Source: Neobacillus sp. FSL H8-0543
GTDB taxonomy: Bacteria > Bacillota > Bacilli > Bacillales > Cytobacillaceae
DNA: 64,000 nucleotides
Direction of reading: 5' to 3'
Assembly (NCBI RefSeq): GCF_038592905.1
Contig: NZ_CP151943.1
Coordinates: 468,001 to 532,000, forward strand
Shown: piece after piece, positions 17,255 through 26,487 of the stretch
How positions within the stretch are numbered: the first letter of the stretch is position 1
Layout: the number at the start of each line of letters is the position of its first letter
Made by a program: the position numbers and the translations under genes
The notes under the pieces: model-generated
Databases searched by the model: none
The model's input: only the letters and a program-made list of their open reading frames with translations
Told to the model about the DNA's origin: nothing

Positions 17255-17310
17255 GTTTACTTCTTAATAGAGAATTTGGGAAACGTCAAAAACAAGCAAA
17301 TTTTCTTAAT

Positions 17311-17317
17311 AAAGAAC
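17311..17317 (-). promoter_or_regulatory. Possible SinR box
   Basis: GTTCTTT on the minus strand matches the SinR consensus GTTCTYT. SinR represses tapA-sipW-tasA in B. subtilis. A single 7-mer is weak evidence; only the context makes it worth noting. Confidence 0.3.
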
Positions 17318-17433
17318 AAATTTCGTCCTTTTTGACAGATAATCTAGTATTTTCTTATTTTATCGCAATTTATAAGGGATTGTGCGTTCGGTATTGTAAG
17401 TACCTTTTTAATGCTACTAACTCTTAAATAGGT

Positions 17434-17472
17434 CAAAAGGCCCTCATTCCATTCTGGAATGAGGGCCTTTTG
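17434..17472. terminator. Terminator downstream of hypE
   Basis: A very strong 18-bp perfect stem (CAAAAGGCCCTCATTCCA and its complement) with a 3-nt loop lies between hypE and the matrix locus. Confidence 0.85.
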
Positions 17473-17473
17473 G

Positions 17474-18475
17474 TTAACATATTCGCGGAAACATTGTTCC
17501 TGTTAATCTATTCAATAAACGTTTTGAGCCGAGTGGTGTTTCCAGTAATAGTTGACCTTTCTGTTTGCTGATAATTGAGCCAATTACAACGGCATCTTGA
17601 CCTTCTGGAAATTCTCGCACAATATCGAGCACTTTATCCTTCTCTTCCGCGGCGACAATAATTATCGCTTTTCCTTCGTTGGCAATATAAAGCGGGTCAA
17701 AGCCTACTAAATCACAGACACCGTGAACTTCTTCCTTCACTGGCAGGTCGATTTCATTAATTTCCATTGTGAGCGAAAAGTCCTCCGCTATTTCCACAAG
17801 CGTTGTTGCTAGACCTCCTCTTGTTGGGTCACGCATAATTCTTACTCCGCTGGTATGTTGAAGAACTGCTCCTAACATTCGATTTAAAGAACAACAGTCA
17901 CTTTCAATTGGAACGGTAATTCCTAGTTCACCTCTTGCAGCTAGGACAGCGATGCCATGATCTCCAATTGTCCCTGAAACAATAATCGCATCCCCTTCTT
18001 GAAATTCTAGGGTGCAGCCAACGTTTGGCTCATAGATGCCTATTCCTGTAGTATTTATGTAGACACCATCAGCACTGCCGCGTTCAACCACTTTTGTATC
18101 CCCGGCAACAATAGTAACTCCGGTTTTTCTAGCTTCATTCGCCATGTCGGTTACAATTCTCTTTAGATCAGCTATCGGAAACCCTTCTTCGATGACAAAA
18201 CCACAAGTTAAAAAGGCTGGTTTTGCCCCGCTTACTGCAAGGTCATTAATCGTGCCAGCGACAGCTAACTTACCGATTGAACCTCCTGGGAAGAAAATGG
18301 GCTTTATAACAAATGAGTCCGTCGATACAGCGATTTGACGCCTTGACAACGTTATTTCTGCCGCATCAAACATAGCGGCTTTTTCTTCGTTAAACGCTTC
18401 AACAAATAAGTCGCGAATTAAGCGATAGCTTAGTTCTCCACCGTCACCGTGCGCTAAGCTGATATATTTCTCCAT
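17474..18475 (-). CDS. hypE: Hydrogenase maturation protein HypE
   Basis: HypE dehydrates the thiocarbamoyl group received from HypF to a thiocyanate on its C-terminal cysteine and donates CN to the NiFe site iron. The 333-residue sequence belongs to the PurM/SelD-like ATPase family, with the N-terminal LAHGDGGE, AGTINDLAVSGAKP and VAGDTKVVERGSADGVYINT. It ends in the required ...MFPRIC, with the acceptor Cys as the last residue. ATG 18475 overlaps the hypD stop by 1 nt. Last gene of the hydrogenase cluster. Confidence 0.95.
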   Translation of the reverse strand: MEKYISLAHGDGGELSYRLIRDLFVEAFNEEKAAMFDAAEITLSRRQIAVSTDSFVIKPIFFPGGSIGKLAVAGTINDLAVSGAKPAFLTCGFVIEEGFPIADLKRIVTDMANEARKTGVTIVAGDTKVVERGSADGVYINTTGIGIYEPNVGCTLEFQEGDAIIVSGTIGDHGIAVLAARGELGITVPIESDCCSLNRMLGAVLQHTSGVRIMRDPTRGGLATTLVEIAEDFSLTMEINEIDLPVKEEVHGVCDLVGFDPLYIANEGKAIIIVAAEEKDKVLDIVREFPEGQDAVVIGSIISKQKGQLLLETPLGSKRLLNRLTGTMFPRIC

Positions 18476-19587
18476 CACGAACTCTCCCTCATATATTGAT
18501 AGGTTGCCGCACAGCTTCCTTCGGCCGACACCATACAGGGACCAATTGGATTCATCGGATGGCAGGCTTTACCGAAAAGTGAACATTCATTAGGGGATAT
18601 CAAGCCCCGAATGACTTCACCACAGCGGCACTTAGTTTTACGAGGCTCACCAACTTCGACCGAAAATCTTTTTTTCGCATTATACCTGTCATAATCTGCC
18701 CTTAAATCCAGACCGCTGTTTGGGATGACGCCAATGCCACGCCATGCCTCGTCGGATTTTGTTAAGTATTTGTCCATCCACTGATGGATCGTTTGATTAC
18801 CAGTTTTTGTGACGATTGCTGGATGATTATTGATAATTGCTGGCTTACCTTTTAAAGCTAAATCAATTGATTTATAGATGCCAGCTAGTAATTCAGCGGT
18901 TTCAAACCCCGTGATCACTCCTGAGATATGGTATTCATCCACTAAATACTTGTAAGAATCCTCGCCCAAGACAATCGATACATGGCCAGGAAGCAAGAAA
19001 CCGTCCAGATTTACTTCCCCTGCATCCAATAAATAGCGCAGTACAGGTTCGACAAGCTTGGTCGTCATCCATATCGAAAAGTTAGTAATCTCGCGCTTTT
19101 CTGCCTCGGCAACCATTAAAGTCATAATCGGAATCGTCGTTTCAAAGCCTACACCGAGGAAGATGACTTCTTTGTCTGGGCTATCTTCCGCAACTTGAAC
19201 CGCGTCCACAGGTGAATACAACACACGTATATCTTTGCCAGCAATCTTTGAGTCTAGCAATGTTTTATTTGAGCCAGGTACCCGCATCATATCGCCAAAC
19301 GTACAGATAATCCTGTTTTCGCCTTCAGCAAGGGCTATCATCGCATCTATCGAACGCTGGTCTGTCACACAGACCGGACAGCCAGGACCAGAAATCAGAT
19401 TGACGAAATCTTTCAGGCACGGTTTCACACCTGTTCGTGCAAGCGCCATCGTATGCGATCCACACACCTCCATGAAGGCAGGCTTGCGTCCGAACACTCG
19501 CTGAAATTCCTTGGCTATTTGAATCACAGCTTCCACTAATGGTTTACAAATTTCCGGGTTATTGGACTGTTTCAGAATTTCGAGCAT
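18475..19587 (-). CDS. hypD: Hydrogenase maturation protein HypD
   Basis: HypD is the [4Fe-4S] scaffold on which, with HypC, the Fe(CN)2CO group is built. Landmarks are FMEVCGSHTM near residue 40, GPGCPVCVT near 70, GFETTIP near 155 and a C-terminal cysteine set in KCRCGEVIRGL and FGKACHPMNPIGPCMVS. I use ATG 19587 (370 residues) because GGAGGA lies 9 nt upstream. The frame continues 17 codons further inside hypC without a better site. It overlaps hypC by 29 bp. Confidence 0.95.
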   Translation of the reverse strand: MLEILKQSNNPEICKPLVEAVIQIAKEFQRVFGRKPAFMEVCGSHTMALARTGVKPCLKDFVNLISGPGCPVCVTDQRSIDAMIALAEGENRIICTFGDMMRVPGSNKTLLDSKIAGKDIRVLYSPVDAVQVAEDSPDKEVIFLGVGFETTIPIMTLMVAEAEKREITNFSIWMTTKLVEPVLRYLLDAGEVNLDGFLLPGHVSIVLGEDSYKYLVDEYHISGVITGFETAELLAGIYKSIDLALKGKPAIINNHPAIVTKTGNQTIHQWMDKYLTKSDEAWRGIGVIPNSGLDLRADYDRYNAKKRFSVEVGEPRKTKCRCGEVIRGLISPNECSLFGKACHPMNPIGPCMVSAEGSCAATYQYMRESS

Positions 19588-19795
19588 CGACGAGCTTCCT
19601 CCATTCCTCAACACTTTGTCTTGCGTAGGATTCATCAACGATACTCATCGCTTGGCCGGCATGAACAATCACATAATCACCTAACTCGACTTCAGGTACA
19701 AAAATCGTTCCCACTGTTGTTTGTGAACCCATGACATCGACGACTGCGCTATATTCCATTTTTTTTACTACCTTAGCTGGGACTCCAACACACAT
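19559..19795 (-). CDS. hypC: Hydrogenase assembly chaperone HypC
   Basis: A small chaperone of 78 residues that carries the iron moiety with HypD to the large-subunit precursor. The N-terminal MCVGVPAKV contains the essential Cys2. VGTIFVPEVELGDYVIVHAG is the conserved OB-fold part. The gene overlaps the 3' end of hypF by 28 bp and the 5' end of hypD, so expression is coupled. Confidence 0.95.
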   Translation of the reverse strand: MCVGVPAKVVKKMEYSAVVDVMGSQTTVGTIFVPEVELGDYVIVHAGQAMSIVDESYARQSVEEWRKLVDARNSETVQ

Positions 19796-22077
19796 CCACG
19801 AGCACTCCTTTTGGCAGCGGCAACAACTAACTGCCCATATGATAACCCTCCGTCATTGCAAGGGACTTTTTCTGGTACATAAACACTAAATCCTCGTTCC
19901 TTTAGTTCAGAGGTGAGTCTTTTTCTTAGATAACGGTTATGAAAACTTCCCCCTGATAAAATAATTTTTCGATTCGCATTAGGCATTTTTTTGATCAATT
20001 GCTCCATTGCTAAGATTATCGATTGAACAATGGTTTCGTGAAAGCGACCACTGATTAATGCAGCGTCCTTTTTGGCTAAAACATCTATTGCTATTTCTTT
20101 AGTCATTTTTGAAAAATTGATGGTGAAAATATCCTTTTCTTCCAAATCAAACAAGTAAGGATTATAAATCAATTGTTCATCAGCCAATTCCGCTAGAAGA
20201 ATTGCCGCTTCGCCATCATAACTGGATACTTTCGTGACCCCACAAAGGGCACTGACAGCATCGAACAGCCGACCGCAAGTTCCGGCATAAACAGTATTAA
20301 TATTTTTCGCTATCATCATTTTTAAAATATCAATCTGGTCAGTTTTATCAGTAAAAATTGCCTTTGCTAGCTCGACTCCCTGTTCATTATGCTGGGAGAT
20401 AAGCATTGCTGCGGCATTTCTCCATGGTTCACGTATGCACTTTTCACTTCCTGGAAGTGGCGTATACTCTAAATGGGCAATCCGTTCATATTCGCCCGCA
20501 TCACCATAGAGAATTTCAAAGCCCCATATGTTGCCGTCGTGACCATATCCAGTACCATCGAGAATAATCCCAAAAGCCTTTCCTTCTATAGAATGCTCTT
20601 CTAGACATCCAGCCATATGGGCATGATGATGCTGAACCTCGAAGATCTCTTCAAACTCGTACTCCTTTACCAGTTTCTGAACCTGATAGCCCGGGTGGGC
20701 ATCTATTACAGCGACTGACTTCGGTGTATCAATCCACTTTAATAAATGGTCCAGTTCCTGCTGATAATGGTTGATTGTCTCGATATTTTCTAAGTCACCA
20801 ATATGAGGACCAACAAAAGTCTGCTCATTTCGACCGATGGTAAATGTCGTTTTTTGTTGTCCACTAAGCGCCACGATTCCCGAAACATCGACATTTGTCG
20901 AAAAAGGGTCTGGAACATATCCACGTGATCTTCGTAAGAAATCGCGCGTCCCATCATTGATTTGAACAACGGAATCATCAACCGGGTGGAGGATTTCTCG
21001 ATTATGAACGAGATAATAATCTGTGATACCTGCTAAATAGTGAAAAGCTTCTGCATCCTTGTATAATATCGGCATCCCAGAAGGATTAGCGCTTGTCATC
21101 ACTAGGCATGAGAGGCTGGCATCAGAAAATAATAAGTGGTGCAAAGGTGTATAAGGGAGCATGATACCAATCGTTCCCATCCCCGGCGCTACGCCTTCTG
21201 CAAGCTGATATTGTTCATGTTTCTTTAGGACTACAATAGGCGATTCAGGACTAGTCAATAGCTCACGCTCCGCATCATTTACAACAGCCATTTCCATGGC
21301 CGTTTGGATTGATGCAATCATAACGGCTAACGGTCGATTGGGTCGTTGCTTACGATTTCTTAACGTGGTAACCGCTTGTTCATTACTGGCATCGCAAGCA
21401 AGGTGGTAACCGCCGATCCCTTTAATGGCCACTATCTTCCCTGCTTTTAAACGCTGTATGGCTTCCATAATCGGATTCTCAGAATCTATCTCTACACCAT
21501 TTCTCTTTAATAGCTGTACCTTGGGACCACATTTTGGGCAAGCAATGGGCTGGGCATGGTGCCGTCGGTTTGTCGGGTCCTCATACTCTCTCCGGCAATC
21601 GTCACACATTGAAAAGGTCTTCATCGATGTGTAGGGTCGGTCATATGGTAACTCTTCAATAATTGTATACCGTGGTCCGCATTGGGTACAGTTAATAAAC
21701 GGATAGTGAAAACGAAAATCGTTTGGGTCATTCATTTCATCCAAGCAATCTTCGCACACGGCTGAATCAATTGGGATCACGAGCATGGAAGCCCCGCTAC
21801 GCTCACTTGCAATAATCGTAAAGTCTACTAAACCAAAAGGCTCTGTCTGCTGAACTAATATTTCATTTATTTTTGACAGCCGTGGGGCTTTCTTTTTCAA
21901 GTCTGATAGAAACAATTGTATGGCCTCTGAATCACCTTCAAGGTGTATTTTGACACCGTCCATATTATTTTGGACTGTACCTTTAAGCTGATATTTGTCT
22001 GCAAGCTGGAAGACAAATGGACGAAATCCTACCCCTTGTACTCTACCACTAACAGCAATCTTTACTGCCGTAAGCAT
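19768..22077 (-). CDS. hypF: Carbamoyltransferase HypF
   Basis: HypF turns carbamoyl phosphate into the carbamoyl group from which the CN ligands of the NiFe site are made. The 769 residues show the expected order: an acylphosphatase domain (SGRVQGVGFRPFVFQ, about 9-23), paired zinc fingers (CEDCLDEM/CTQCGPRY and CDDCRREY/CPKCGPK, about 108-185), a YrdC-like domain (IKGIGGYHLACDAS), and a Kae1/HypF C-terminal domain with the metal site VQHHHAHMAGCLEEH and DGTGYG. Complete, with no missing motif seen. Confidence 0.96.
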   Translation of the reverse strand: MLTAVKIAVSGRVQGVGFRPFVFQLADKYQLKGTVQNNMDGVKIHLEGDSEAIQLFLSDLKKKAPRLSKINEILVQQTEPFGLVDFTIIASERSGASMLVIPIDSAVCEDCLDEMNDPNDFRFHYPFINCTQCGPRYTIIEELPYDRPYTSMKTFSMCDDCRREYEDPTNRRHHAQPIACPKCGPKVQLLKRNGVEIDSENPIMEAIQRLKAGKIVAIKGIGGYHLACDASNEQAVTTLRNRKQRPNRPLAVMIASIQTAMEMAVVNDAERELLTSPESPIVVLKKHEQYQLAEGVAPGMGTIGIMLPYTPLHHLLFSDASLSCLVMTSANPSGMPILYKDAEAFHYLAGITDYYLVHNREILHPVDDSVVQINDGTRDFLRRSRGYVPDPFSTNVDVSGIVALSGQQKTTFTIGRNEQTFVGPHIGDLENIETINHYQQELDHLLKWIDTPKSVAVIDAHPGYQVQKLVKEYEFEEIFEVQHHHAHMAGCLEEHSIEGKAFGIILDGTGYGHDGNIWGFEILYGDAGEYERIAHLEYTPLPGSEKCIREPWRNAAAMLISQHNEQGVELAKAIFTDKTDQIDILKMMIAKNINTVYAGTCGRLFDAVSALCGVTKVSSYDGEAAILLAELADEQLIYNPYLFDLEEKDIFTINFSKMTKEIAIDVLAKKDAALISGRFHETIVQSIILAMEQLIKKMPNANRKIILSGGSFHNRYLRKRLTSELKERGFSVYVPEKVPCNDGGLSYGQLVVAAAKRSARGCVLESQLR

Positions 22078-22721
22078 TTTAAGTAAGCCCCTTCAATCCA
22101 AGAAAACCATTCGTGAAGCCCTTCCCTCGTTCTTGCAGACATAGGCAACAAAGTTGATACCGGATTGATTTCTGAAAGATCCTTCCGCGCTTCATCGACA
22201 TTAAAATCCAAGTATGGAAGTAAATCAATTTTATTTAACAGCACTAACTCTGTACGCATAAACATTTGCGGATATTTCGGGATTTTATCGTTTCCTTCTG
22301 GGACACTTAATACCGCCACTTTATGATGCTGTCCAAGGTCGTAACCTGATGGGCAGACAAGATTACCGACATTTTCAATAAATATAATATCAAATTGGTC
22401 AAGGTCAAATTCACTGAGTGCTGCCGCAATCATTCTTGCATCAAGATGACAGCCTCCGTGTGTATTGATTTGCACGGCTTTTGCCCCCATCGCCCGAATC
22501 CGGTCGGCATCTCTTTCTGTTGCTAAGTCACCCTCGATAACAGCAATTCGATATTTTCCGGCTAAAGCACGAACGGTCTCCTCAAGAAGTGTCGTTTTTC
22601 CAGCACCAGGCGAACTCATCAAATTAATCACTAAGGTTTTAGTGTCGATAAAAAGCCCCCGATTGAAGTCTGCTGCCTTATTGTTGTTCGTCAATACATC
22701 TGTTCTTAACGCTACTTTCAT
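22062..22721 (-). CDS. hypB: Hydrogenase nickel incorporation GTPase HypB
   Basis: HypB is the GTPase that, with HypA, inserts nickel into the large subunit. The 219-residue protein has the P-loop SSPGAGKTTLLEE (about 36-48), the metal-binding GGCHLDARM segment, FIENVGNLVCP and NKIDLL. There is no His-rich N-terminal nickel-storage tract of the kind seen in some HypB proteins. It overlaps hypF by 16 bp and the hypA stop by 4 bp. Confidence 0.95.
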   Translation of the reverse strand: MKVALRTDVLTNNNKAADFNRGLFIDTKTLVINLMSSPGAGKTTLLEETVRALAGKYRIAVIEGDLATERDADRIRAMGAKAVQINTHGGCHLDARMIAAALSEFDLDQFDIIFIENVGNLVCPSGYDLGQHHKVAVLSVPEGNDKIPKYPQMFMRTELVLLNKIDLLPYLDFNVDEARKDLSEINPVSTLLPMSARTREGLHEWFSWIEGAYLKCLRQ

Positions 22722-23077
22722 TTACGATTACTCCCTTCGTATGAAAAAACCTGAAATGTTTCTCCTGCCAGCACCTTACCTGATGGAATCTGACAGTTTG
22801 GACAGAGGGCAATTTTCAATTCTGGACGATACTCCATGTCACATATTACACATTTTGCCTTTGCTTCTTCAACATGAATAATTAGTTGCGCATCATCTGT
22901 AAATATATGCAAATTTTGATCACGAAAAATATCAAACGCCATTCCTAAGGCATCCGGCATCGCATTGGAAATTTCACCAACGGTTAATTCAATTTTTTCA
23001 ATTCTTTCAATCCCTCTTAAACAGGCATCCTCATGAACCAGCTGAAGGATATCCCCCATTAATGCCATCTCATGCAT
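22718..23077 (-). CDS. hypA: Hydrogenase nickel metallochaperone HypA
   Basis: HypA binds nickel through its N-terminal MHEM motif (His2) and has a structural zinc site formed by two CxxC pairs (CVICDMEY and CPNCQIP). The protein is 119 residues from ATG 23077, which has AAAGGTG upstream. The frame begins three codons earlier, but a functional HypA must start at MHE. It overlaps the preceding Cys4 protein gene by 8 bp. Confidence 0.95.
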   Translation of the reverse strand: MHEMALMGDILQLVHEDACLRGIERIEKIELTVGEISNAMPDALGMAFDIFRDQNLHIFTDDAQLIIHVEEAKAKCVICDMEYRPELKIALCPNCQIPSGKVLAGETFQVFSYEGSNRK

Positions 23078-23501
23078 GAAAATCACCTTTCACCACACCG
23101 ATTTGGTAAGCCTGATCCCTTTTTCTCACTGGAAGTGATTTTAACTGTAAGTCACCGTTATTTGTCTTAAAATTGTATTCTTTTTGACAATTCAAACATT
23201 TCACAGTTGAATATAGTGTTGAAACGGTAATAATATACGAACATACAGGACAAATTCCATTCCAAGCCTGCATGTTCGAATCCTTCATTGCGACTATTAC
23301 AGGTCTCCCTGCTATAAACTTCAATTCAAGCACTGGTAACATTTCCGTATCGCTCATTAATGGAATCCAACTGATTCCAAGCGACCGGTCTGTCACTAAT
23401 TCTATTTTCTCCAAGTCGCCTTGAATAAAAGGCTCATAGACTGACTTTACCGTTTGGAATAAGCTACCGCCCATCTCTTTAAAAAAATCAAGCCGTTTCA
23501 T
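23070..23501 (-). CDS. Hydrogenase-operon protein with Rieske-like Cys4 motif
   Basis: A 143-residue protein encoded between the protease and hypA. I do not recognise a named family. The C-terminal half contains GICPVC and KCLNCQKEYNF spaced as in a Rieske domain, but both histidine ligands of a Rieske centre are replaced by cysteine. The site is therefore more likely a zinc ribbon or rubredoxin-like iron site. The N-terminus (FFKEMGGSLFQTVKSVYEPF) is amphipathic. ATG 23501 is chosen because GGAG lies 8 nt upstream. The position in the operon suggests hydrogenase assembly or electron transfer. Confidence 0.7.
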   Translation of the reverse strand: MKRLDFFKEMGGSLFQTVKSVYEPFIQGDLEKIELVTDRSLGISWIPLMSDTEMLPVLELKFIAGRPVIVAMKDSNMQAWNGICPVCSYIITVSTLYSTVKCLNCQKEYNFKTNNGDLQLKSLPVRKRDQAYQIGVVKGDFHA

Positions 23502-23967
23502 AAACATCTCTCCATAGATTCACCTGATTGATGACGACGTCTCTGAGTTCTCCAAGCTTTTTTTGGTTAGTTTCGGTCAGCTCCACACCTAATTGTAGCG
23601 AGGTTGGCTGCATTCCAAACATGACTATTTCCTTTGGGTAGCGCTCCCTTAGTTTGGCGGCCATCAATACTTCTTGGAAACCAAGCTGGTGAATCGACAT
23701 CTTTATGCCAAAATAAGCTGGAATTTCATCACCTACTAAGGTAATGATGGTGCCAGGTTCCTTGCCGGCATTAATTGCATCAATAATAATCAGTTTTTCA
23801 GCATCCTCTACCGGTCCTAGCAATTTCATTCCATCGGTCAAGCCTTCAATAATTTCAATATCTTCATAGTCTACTAAAGCATCTTCTAGTAACGGCAAAA
23901 GGTGGATGCCAACACCCTCATCTGAGAAGAGGGTGTTGCCGATCCCAAGAATAGTAATCTTAGTCAT
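23488..23967 (-). CDS. hyaD: Hydrogenase maturation protease (HyaD/HupD family)
   Basis: This endopeptidase removes the C-terminal extension of the large subunit after nickel insertion. The 159-residue protein starts with ILGIGNTLFSDEGVGIHLLP, whose Glu is a nickel ligand, and has IIIDAINAGKEPG and the His in SIHQLG. A longer open frame continues to 24207 but overlaps the cytochrome gene. GGTG 9 nt before ATG 23967 marks the true start, which overlaps the hyaC stop by 8 bp. Its likely substrate is the large subunit encoded two genes upstream. Confidence 0.92.
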   Translation of the reverse strand: MTKITILGIGNTLFSDEGVGIHLLPLLEDALVDYEDIEIIEGLTDGMKLLGPVEDAEKLIIIDAINAGKEPGTIITLVGDEIPAYFGIKMSIHQLGFQEVLMAAKLRERYPKEIVMFGMQPTSLQLGVELTETNQKKLGELRDVVINQVNLWRDVYETA

Positions 23968-24754
23968 TATTTTTTTCACCAACTGACTTATTTGTTGTTG
24001 TTTTATAGCCAGTGAACATGGAAGAAATACAGCCGTTTCGATCAAGATAGTCATCACGGAAAGCAAGATAAATGTGAATGACCGTAAATAACAAGAAGCC
24101 CCACATACCCAGATGATGCCATGAACGGACAGTGAAGCTGTCACCGCCAAAAATAAATGGCACCCAACTAAACAGTTTTCCCCAGAAGGATTCTTGCTGT
24201 GGCTCAAAGTACATGTAGAAACCTGTTAACATGACGATCCATGAACACAATCCGATAAATATCCAGTAGCTCAGCTGCGCCAATGGATTGTGGCCTACAT
24301 AATGCGGTTTCTTATTTGGCAAGAATAAGTAGAACTTAACCGCTTCAAATACTTCTTTCACGAAAATCCATCTAAACGGGTTTGAGGTTGCAAACTTGTT
24401 TCCAACAAATGTCCAATACAAGCGGTACATGTGATTGATTACAAAGATAAAAGCGAAAAAGAAATGAATATATCTCATCCAGCCCATTAAATTTGAATAA
24501 TAGGCTTCCTCAGGGATAATCGCAGCGGTCATCGGTTTCCCAATATAAATTCCTGTTATCGTTAAGGCAATGATCGCGAGCATATTGACCCAATGCCAGA
24601 TCCTTACTGGCAGTTCCCATACATAGGCTCTCACTTCATTTTTTACAGGCTTATAAACGATTGACCGTTCAGGGCGAAGTGTATTCTCACAGTTGGGTTC
24701 AATTTTGAAGTCAGGTGGATTCGGCCCGTGATTCGGTAATTTTGGTGCAGCCAT
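23960..24754 (-). CDS. hyaC: [NiFe]-hydrogenase b-type cytochrome subunit
   Basis: A membrane dihaem cytochrome b that anchors the hydrogenase and passes electrons to the quinone pool. The 264 residues contain four hydrophobic helices. His residues suited to haem ligation are visible in RIWHWVNMLAI, FVINHMYRLYW and SWHHLGMWGF, as in the HyaC/HupC family. An N-terminal extension of about 40 residues precedes the family start. AGGAG lies 8 nt before the ATG, which is 11 nt after the large-subunit gene. Confidence 0.93.
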   Translation of the reverse strand: MAAPKLPNHGPNPPDFKIEPNCENTLRPERSIVYKPVKNEVRAYVWELPVRIWHWVNMLAIIALTITGIYIGKPMTAAIIPEEAYYSNLMGWMRYIHFFFAFIFVINHMYRLYWTFVGNKFATSNPFRWIFVKEVFEAVKFYLFLPNKKPHYVGHNPLAQLSYWIFIGLCSWIVMLTGFYMYFEPQQESFWGKLFSWVPFIFGGDSFTVRSWHHLGMWGFLLFTVIHIYLAFRDDYLDRNGCISSMFTGYKTTTNKSVGEKNND

Positions 24755-24765
24755 CTATCTCACTC

Positions 24766-26487
24766 CTAACCTAAACGAATTTCAGTACTTTTGTTCGTTT
24801 CCAGATCTGTTAAGTGCACGGCACATGCAAGACATGGATCAAATGAGTGAATGATCCGCATAATTTCTAACGGCTGTTCTTTATCTAACATTTTTGTACC
24901 GATTAGTGCTGCTTCATAGGCACCAATCTGATTTTCCGCATCGCGTGGCGAAGCATTCCAAGTACTGGGTACCACCGCTTGATAATTGTCAGTTTTTCCG
25001 TCTTTAATATCAATCCAATGTCCAAGTGCTCCACGTGGCGCTTCAATCCAGCCCACACCTTTTGAGCGCTCTGGCCAAGACTTTGGATCCCATTTCGAAC
25101 GATCGAAGGTAACTTGGTTTCCACCCTTTATATTTTTCAAGAGGGCATCCATGTCATTTCGGAGCCAGCCCGATATTAAAACGCTTTCAAGTCCGCGAGC
25201 AACCGTCCGACCTAGTGCTGATTGTAACGCCGTAATAGGCAAATCAAGTTTCTGTAATGTATCGTCTACTATACCAACGATCTCTTCTTTTCCAGAGGCA
25301 TAACCGACAATCATCCTCGCTAATGGACCGGTTTCCATTGGATGCCCTTTCCAGCGTGGCGCTTTTAGCCAGCTATACTCTTTGTTTGTATCTAATGTTT
25401 TAAAAGGAGCTTTAGGCCCAGTGTAATCAAAGGTTGTTTCCCCTTCAAACGGGTGCTTCCCTTTTCCTTTTCTATTTCCATCATATGTGTACCAGGAGTG
25501 ATCAATAAATTCCTGTATATGCTTTGGATCTTTCAAATCAACATCTAAAACTTCGTTTAGGTTACCATTAAGAACAATTCCTCTTGGCATCCGGTATAAC
25601 TTTGTGTCGTAAATATCTCCAGTAGAGAAGTCCCCATAGCATAGGTAATTGTTTATACCGCCACCAAACGTCCACTCCTTGTAATAGGAACCAATCGCTA
25701 ACAAATCTGGAATATATACTTGGTTAACAAACTGCTGAGCCTCATCAATGATTTGTGATACGTGCATCAATCTTTCAGCATGGATGCCGTTATCACTATC
25801 GATATCAAGAGGTGTAGCCATACCACCTACTACGTAATGCGGATGTGGATTTTTCCCACCAAATATCGTATGAATTTTGACGATCTCCTTTTGCCAATCT
25901 AATGCTTCCAGATAGTGGGCAACCGCAAGCAAATTCACTTCTGGCGGAAGCTTATAGGCTTTATGTCCCCAATACCCATTAGCGAAAATCCCCAATTGAC
26001 CACTTGCAATTAGCTTCTTAATTTTATTTTGCACATCTGTAAAATAGCCTGGTGAAGACTTTGGCCAGCTTGAAATGGATTGGGCAATTCTCGAAGTTTC
26101 CGCTGGATTTGCATTTGTCGCACTGACAACATCTACCCAGTCTAATGCGTGCAAGTGATAAAAATGGACAACATGGTCATGGACAAATTGCGCCTCGTTC
26201 ATGATGTCACGAATTAAATGTGCATTTCTAGGGATCTTTATTTTTAAGGCATCCTCAACCGAACGAATTGATGCTAGTGCATGCGTGGTGGTACAAACCC
26301 CGCATATCCTTTGTACATATGCCCAAACATCACGCGGATCACGGTCTCTTACAATTAGTTCCAAACCACGTACCGATGTTCCTGAGCTAAATGCATCTTT
26401 AATCACTCCGCCTTCATCAACATCCACCTCTACTCGAAGATGGCCCTCAATTCTTGTAATTGGATCTACTACTATACGCTCACTCAT
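24766..26487 (-). CDS. hyaB: [NiFe]-hydrogenase large subunit
   Basis: The catalytic subunit that oxidises H2 at the NiFe(CN)2CO centre. The 573-residue protein has the two motifs that bind the metals: RICGVC (Cys62, Cys65) and DPCLACAVH (Cys552, Cys555). The 15 residues after His558 would be cleaved by the HyaD-type protease. MSERIVVDPITRIEGH is the normal family start, so I use ATG 26487, with GAGGTG 6 nt upstream. It overlaps the small-subunit stop by 8 bp. It resembles group 1 membrane-bound uptake enzymes. Confidence 0.96.
   Translation of the reverse strand: MSERIVVDPITRIEGHLRVEVDVDEGGVIKDAFSSGTSVRGLELIVRDRDPRDVWAYVQRICGVCTTTHALASIRSVEDALKIKIPRNAHLIRDIMNEAQFVHDHVVHFYHLHALDWVDVVSATNANPAETSRIAQSISSWPKSSPGYFTDVQNKIKKLIASGQLGIFANGYWGHKAYKLPPEVNLLAVAHYLEALDWQKEIVKIHTIFGGKNPHPHYVVGGMATPLDIDSDNGIHAERLMHVSQIIDEAQQFVNQVYIPDLLAIGSYYKEWTFGGGINNYLCYGDFSTGDIYDTKLYRMPRGIVLNGNLNEVLDVDLKDPKHIQEFIDHSWYTYDGNRKGKGKHPFEGETTFDYTGPKAPFKTLDTNKEYSWLKAPRWKGHPMETGPLARMIVGYASGKEEIVGIVDDTLQKLDLPITALQSALGRTVARGLESVLISGWLRNDMDALLKNIKGGNQVTFDRSKWDPKSWPERSKGVGWIEAPRGALGHWIDIKDGKTDNYQAVVPSTWNASPRDAENQIGAYEAALIGTKMLDKEQPLEIMRIIHSFDPCLACAVHLTDLETNKSTEIRLG

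Noticed and set aside
23968..24207. 80-residue N-terminal extension of the hydrogenase protease
   Set aside because: It overlaps the cytochrome b gene in another frame; the family start and ribosome site are at 23967.
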